This document shows positions 60,337 through 64,000 of a stretch of DNA of 64,000 bases, in pieces. The notes below the pieces were generated by a model, which was not told where the DNA came from, searched no databases, and was given only the letters and a program-made list of their open reading frames with translations. Within the stretch, counting starts at the first letter, position 1; every line of letters starts with the position of its first letter. The DNA lies in the NCBI GenBank assembly GCA_965197385.1, contig CBDANA010000005.1, positions 1 to 64,000 of the forward strand, read 5' to 3'. This stretch comes from G963667915 sp965197385 (GTDB lineage Bacteria; Acidobacteriota; Vicinamibacteria; Vicinamibacterales; UBA823). The position numbers and the translations under genes were made by a program.

Positions 60337-61221
60337 TCATCGCCGCTGCCGTTGTGTCTCATATTCCTCTCGGAGCTGCGGCGATAACGGATAGACATCT
60401 CGAAAACGGTGCATCTTCGACCGAAGCAGCTCACGTTCATACTCTTCTAACTCACTGCGTTCCGTCGCCGAGTCGAGCACCGATTGAATGAGATTCGGTG
60501 GAAAGAAAAGCGCGCCGCTCTCGTCCGCGACGACCACGTCACCTGGCAGCACCGTCACCTGCCCGATTCTGACGGGCGCATTCCACTCCACTCCCAACCA
60601 ACTGGTCGAGTGGACGTCGAAGAAACGAGCAAAGACCGGAAATCCGTTAAACATGTCGTCCTGGAGCTCGATCAGATCGCGGCTCCCGCCGTCGATGATC
60701 ACGCCGGCGACCCGCCGCAGCTTGATACCGAGCGCGCCCATCGCGCCGAACAGGCTGTGACCATCGCTGCCGCCCAGCTCGGCCACCACGATGTCGCCGG
60801 GCCGCGCCTCTTCGGCCGCGCGAGCGTAGTAGCGCCGGTCCCAGTCCCCTTCGCTGGCAAGCATATCGATCGCCTGCACCAGATCGGGGCGCGGGGGAAG
60901 GAACCGCATGGTCAACGCCCTGCCGGCGATACGCTCGCCAGGCTGCGTGCTCGTGAACCCGCGGACGTAGTTGACGCGGTAGTCACCGAGAGTGCCCCAG
61001 ATCGCCTCGAGTGGCAGCTCAGCGAGCTGGTCGAGTTGCTCGTCGGTCACGTCCTGGCGCGTCGGCCGCAACACGTCCATCACCCCAGAGAAAGTGGTCC
61101 GGTTGGTCCGAAACCCGTCTGGAGTCGGCACGTCGGAACCCGCACCGGGTGCCCCACCCTGTTGCGCGGTGAGCGTCACACCGACCCCCAGCGCAATCGC
61201 GCACACCACCAGCTGTCGCAT
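60337..61221 (-). CDS. exported RraA-family (4-hydroxy-4-methyl-2-oxoglutarate aldolase-like) protein
   Basis: 294 residues from ATG 61221 with a signal peptide (LVVCAIALGVGVTLTAQQ). RraA/HMG-aldolase fold: DYRVNYVRGFTSTQPGERIA, DIVVAELGGSDGHSLFGAMG, VAGVIIDGGSRDLIEL (the G-x-x-x-D-G-x-x-R-D active site) and GQVTVLPGDVVVADESGALF. Most RraA homologues are cytosolic; the leader peptide here is unusual and was lost or never present in relatives I can recall. It lies between two convergent/divergent HisC-like genes, which suggests a shared catabolic task. Confidence 0.78.
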   Translation of the reverse strand: MRQLVVCAIALGVGVTLTAQQGGAPGAGSDVPTPDGFRTNRTTFSGVMDVLRPTRQDVTDEQLDQLAELPLEAIWGTLGDYRVNYVRGFTSTQPGERIAGRALTMRFLPPRPDLVQAIDMLASEGDWDRRYYARAAEEARPGDIVVAELGGSDGHSLFGAMGALGIKLRRVAGVIIDGGSRDLIELQDDMFNGFPVFARFFDVHSTSWLGVEWNAPVRIGQVTVLPGDVVVADESGALFFPPNLIQSVLDSATERSELEEYERELLRSKMHRFRDVYPLSPQLREEYETQRQRR

Positions 61222-61283
61222 TGGTACCTCCCATTTCGAAACGAGTGGCCAATATAGGGCCACCACGCAAGCTCCAATTGACG

Positions 61284-62423
61284 CTATGCGGGTGCGCTCA
61301 GGACGCGCTTGAAGATCTCCATTGCCCGGTGCATCTCGTCCCAGGTGCCGATCGAGATGCGGCAGTGCGTCTTCTCCATCGGGGGAAAGTCAAGAACCCC
61401 AACCTTCACCTTGTACTTCGCGCAGGCCTCCCGGAACCAGGTCAAGGGCCGCCGGATATTGACGAAGATGAAGTTTGTGTTGGACTGGGGCGCGTCGTAT
61501 CCCATGGCCTTGAACGCGTTCAGTGTGTACTCCCGCACCCGCGCGTTCTCGCGCCGTTCGGCCTCCCAGTGGGCCGTGTCGTTAAGGGCCGCAATGGCTG
61601 CCGCGGCCGTGAGCGCGTTCACGCTGCCCAGGCCCCACGCGTCGCTCAACTTCTTGAGCGTCCCGGGCTGGCCGAACGCATAGCCGAGCCGCAGACCCGC
61701 CATCCCGTACGCCTTCGAGAACGTTCGAGTGATGAAGACGTCCGGATACTGCAGCGTGTAGGACGCGGCGGTCGGGATGGGCAGATCGATCACGTAGTCG
61801 ACGTAAGCCTCATCGATGTGAATCGCGGTGGCCGGCGAGCTGGCCTTCACCTTGGCAATCAAGTCGCCGAGTGCCTTTGCAGAGTGGACCGTCGCGGTCG
61901 GGTTGTTCGGGTTGCAGACGAACACCAATCCGGCTCCTTTCGACGCTGCGGCCATCGCGTCGAGATCGAGCTCGAGCTCTTTCGTCACGGGCACCAGCTT
62001 GATCGGGGCCTTCCTGACCTCGGCCGCCGTCTGCTCGGTCGTGGGGAAGGACGGGCTGCCGTTGACCAGGAATTTGGTTGGGCCTGTATACGCTCGGGCC
62101 CCCGCGATGAGCTCCGCGCCCGACCCCGTGGCCAGGAGGACGTTCTCCGGTCTGCCGCCCCACTTCTTCGCGATCGTATCCGTAAGCTCGGCGATGTTGT
62201 CCGGATAGCGGCCCACGCGATGGGTGATGCGGCCGCGCAGCGCCTCGAGCACCGCGTCGCCAGGCCCTCTCGGATTCTCGTTGTTGCCGATCCCGATGAA
62301 CTTCGGATCGACCGGTTGCTGAAACGCTCCCGCCAACAACTCAGCGCCTCGGCGGTTAACGAGCGCCACTCCGGCACCACCCAACCCAACCTTGCGAAAG
62401 AACGTGCGACGTGAGAGTGCCAT
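61284..62423 (-). CDS. Tat-exported HisC-like aminotransferase (paralogue)
   Basis: 379 residues from ATG 62423, preceded by GAAGGAGGTCTGT. Twin-arginine signal LSRRTFFRKVGLGGAGVALV. It carries the same fold and motif order as the gene at 59048: IGNNENPRGPGDAVLEALRG, LVFVCNPNNPTATVHSAKAL, HIDEAYVDYVIDLPI, ITRTFSKAYGMAGLRLGYAF (PLP lysine) and NFIFVNIRRPLTWFREACAK. The pair arose by duplication and diverged. It is followed 62 bp downstream by the RraA-family gene on the same strand, probably one operon. Confidence 0.82.
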   Translation of the reverse strand: MALSRRTFFRKVGLGGAGVALVNRRGAELLAGAFQQPVDPKFIGIGNNENPRGPGDAVLEALRGRITHRVGRYPDNIAELTDTIAKKWGGRPENVLLATGSGAELIAGARAYTGPTKFLVNGSPSFPTTEQTAAEVRKAPIKLVPVTKELELDLDAMAAASKGAGLVFVCNPNNPTATVHSAKALGDLIAKVKASSPATAIHIDEAYVDYVIDLPIPTAASYTLQYPDVFITRTFSKAYGMAGLRLGYAFGQPGTLKKLSDAWGLGSVNALTAAAAIAALNDTAHWEAERRENARVREYTLNAFKAMGYDAPQSNTNFIFVNIRRPLTWFREACAKYKVKVGVLDFPPMEKTHCRISIGTWDEMHRAMEIFKRVLSAPA

Positions 62424-62543
62424 ACAGACCTCCTTCTTCCCTGCTCGCGGGGTCCCACCTCCGCTCGCTCTGACGATAGCCCGGATTAGCCTTCTTTCGT
62501 TTGACAGAAAACCCGTTCTCAGACCCACGCCGGGCTGCCGACG

Positions 62544-63611
62544 TCAGTTCGACGACGCCCGCGTCTCGACGCGGACGAAGCGCTGCGCGTGTCTGCCGGT
62601 GATGTCGCCCAGATACAGCGCGCCGCTCGCATCCACGGCGATGCCGTGCACGACGTTCAGGTCGCCGGGCCTCTCCTGCCCGGTGACGCCCCGCGGGAAT
62701 ACCCAGACCTGGCGGACGCGCCCATCGGGGTCGAACTTCATCACCACCTGATCCTTGGGCGGCAACCCCAGCATGGCGCTGTCCGGCGTCTCGCTCCACA
62801 CCATCGGTGACGACCCGCAGATGTAGATCTCGTCCTTGGGCGTGATCCAGATCGTCCACGGCACCATCAGGCTCCGCCACTCGGCCAGGAACCTCCCCGA
62901 CTGGTCGAACACCTGCACGCGCACGTTGTTCCGGTCCGCCACGTACAGGCGCCCTTTCGAGTCGACGTCGATCGAGTGCGGCACGCTCAACTCCCCGGGA
63001 GCGGTACCGAGTTTCCCGAACGCTTTCACGAACTTTCCGTTCCTGTCGTAGTGGACGATGCGATTGTTCCCGTACCCGTCGGAGACGAAGATGTCGCCCG
63101 CCGGCGTAACGGCGACGTCGGTCGGCCTGTTGAAATGAGTGCTGTCGTCTCCTGGCTGGCCCGGCACGCCGAGCGTCATGAGAAGCTTCCCCTCGGACGT
63201 GAACTTGCGTACGGTGTGATCGCCGTCATCGGCGGTCCAGACGTTCCCCTGCTGGTCGAGCTGCATCTGGTGCGGGTTCTTGAAGGCGCCCTCTCCCCAC
63301 GAGCGCACGAGCGCGCCGTCGGGCCGGTAGACCTGGACCGGGATGTTCCCGCGGTTGAACGTCCAGATGTTTCCGCCTGCATCGACCGCCATGCTCGACA
63401 TGCCGGCCCAGACGGCCTCCGCGGGCTTTTGAGGCCAGCTCGGATCGACGCGGTATCCGACGGCCACGTCAATCCGCGGATACCGCGCGGGTGCCGGCTG
63501 AGAGCTCTGCGGCTCTGACGCCTGTTCCGATTGAGCCAGGCCCGAGCTGCCAGCGAGAACGAGGCAGAGGGCCGGGGCGATTCCGACCCGCGTCATGGTT
63601 GACCAGCGCAT
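62544..63611 (-). CDS. secreted NHL-repeat protein
   Basis: 355 residues from ATG 63611 with GAGAGGAGTCCC upstream and a signal peptide (IAPALCLVLAGSSGLAQ). The NHL propeller shows NVWTADDGDHTVRKFTSEGK, DIFVSDGYGNNRIVHYDRNG, RLYVADRNNVRVQVFDQSGR and ALYLGDITGRHAQRFVRVET. The start GYRVDPSWPQKP resembles the family opening of the gene at 57677. It lies upstream of the aminotransferase-RraA pair on the same strand, 120 bp away, so it may be part of that unit. Confidence 0.82.
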   Translation of the reverse strand: MRWSTMTRVGIAPALCLVLAGSSGLAQSEQASEPQSSQPAPARYPRIDVAVGYRVDPSWPQKPAEAVWAGMSSMAVDAGGNIWTFNRGNIPVQVYRPDGALVRSWGEGAFKNPHQMQLDQQGNVWTADDGDHTVRKFTSEGKLLMTLGVPGQPGDDSTHFNRPTDVAVTPAGDIFVSDGYGNNRIVHYDRNGKFVKAFGKLGTAPGELSVPHSIDVDSKGRLYVADRNNVRVQVFDQSGRFLAEWRSLMVPWTIWITPKDEIYICGSSPMVWSETPDSAMLGLPPKDQVVMKFDPDGRVRQVWVFPRGVTGQERPGDLNVVHGIAVDASGALYLGDITGRHAQRFVRVETRASSN

Positions 63612-64000
63612 GGGACTCCTCTCAGGTCTCGTCGGCTTTGGCGTTGGTCTCGAACGTCGGAACCACGACATCGACGTCCGTCAGGGGACTCTGACTGATG
63701 TGGCGATTTGCGAGCGTACATTCGGACCCTGAGCTTGTCAATCAACCCACCGGCGCGAGAGTGGAACCACGACGACTTTCGCCCCCTGCAAGGGCCGCCA
63801 GCACCCGTCTGGGTCTGGATTGTGGCGATTCCCAATGCGCTCAGGACGCTCGTGTCTCCTGTGCTCACCCCTCGGCGAGCTAGTCGAGGTGCTTGGCCCA
63901 GTGCCCGTACGGGCGCAGGATCGTCCACTCCAGGCTCGAAGCGCAGTTCCCGTCCGTCGTACTCACGGCCGTACACGACGGCCGCATTGGCGAGCGGTCA
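63612..64000. other. window-edge region, no complete gene
   Basis: On the reverse strand, frames entering from 64000 read NAAVVYGREYDGRELRFEPG and, one base over, SSLEWTILRPYGHWAKHLD ending at 63880. The first resembles the start of DUF3179-type proteins, the second looks like a natural C-terminus, so a frameshifted gene end may be present. The 63612-63870 part contains nothing recognisable. Confidence 0.3.

Overview
The window is high-GC bacterial chromosome. Tat-exported enzymes, many NHL beta-propeller proteins, sulfatases, a DUF3604 protein, an amidase and RraA/aminotransferase cassettes suggest an acidobacterial (Vicinamibacteria-like) genome. That lineage is inferred from gene content only. 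There is no rRNA gene, no complete tRNA and no CRISPR array.

Layout. (1) 1-6.8 kb: chromosomal genes, comprising the end of one sulfatase, a frameshifted sulfatase and a frameshifted MDR oxidoreductase (reverse strand), a PQQ-type propeller, an NHL fragment and an NHL lipoprotein. (2) 6.8-9.7 kb: two different insertion sequences in direct tandem. They share one CTAG target duplication and lie beside the 3' half of a tRNA-Thr gene, a likely island attachment scar. (3) 9.75-25.5 kb: an accessory region of IS debris (IS630, IS3, IS21, IS481). It carries defence or toxin-antitoxin-like genes: a DUF4258/DUF2283 pair, a DprA-like SLOG protein with a phosphoribosyltransferase, a RelE-like toxin, a winged-helix Fic protein behind a phased repeat array, and a badly frameshifted DinG-like helicase ending in a probable PD-(D/E)XK nuclease domain. 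(4) 25.7-41.6 kb: one or two related conjugative elements. The left part (AlpA, ArdC fragment, tyrosine integrase, ArdC, winged-helix protein, VirD4 N-terminus) is riddled with frameshifts. The right part (VirD4 C-terminus, ArdC C-terminus, VirB2, VirB3, VirB4, truncated VirB9) is largely open. Between them lies a 2.7 kb reverse-strand block of small genes, cut at both ends and flanked by two diverged copies of the same VirD4 segment. (5) 41.9-64 kb: chromosome again, with a Tat-exported SelA-like enzyme, a CapA-like protein, a dapB-dapA-dapD-dapE type lysine/diaminopimelate operon (reverse), DUF3604, an amidase, an outer-membrane-type protein split by an IS1380 element, three NHL propellers, two paralogous Tat-exported HisC-like aminotransferases and an RraA-family protein.

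Together: the dap genes form one biosynthetic unit. The Tat/Sec-exported PLP enzymes, amidase, propellers and sulfatases look like a periplasmic scavenging repertoire. The accessory block is a decayed mobile/defence island. Frameshifts are common; some sit in short homopolymers and could be assembly errors, so each pseudogene call should be read as 'frameshifted in this sequence'. Starts follow a visible ribosome binding site where there is one.
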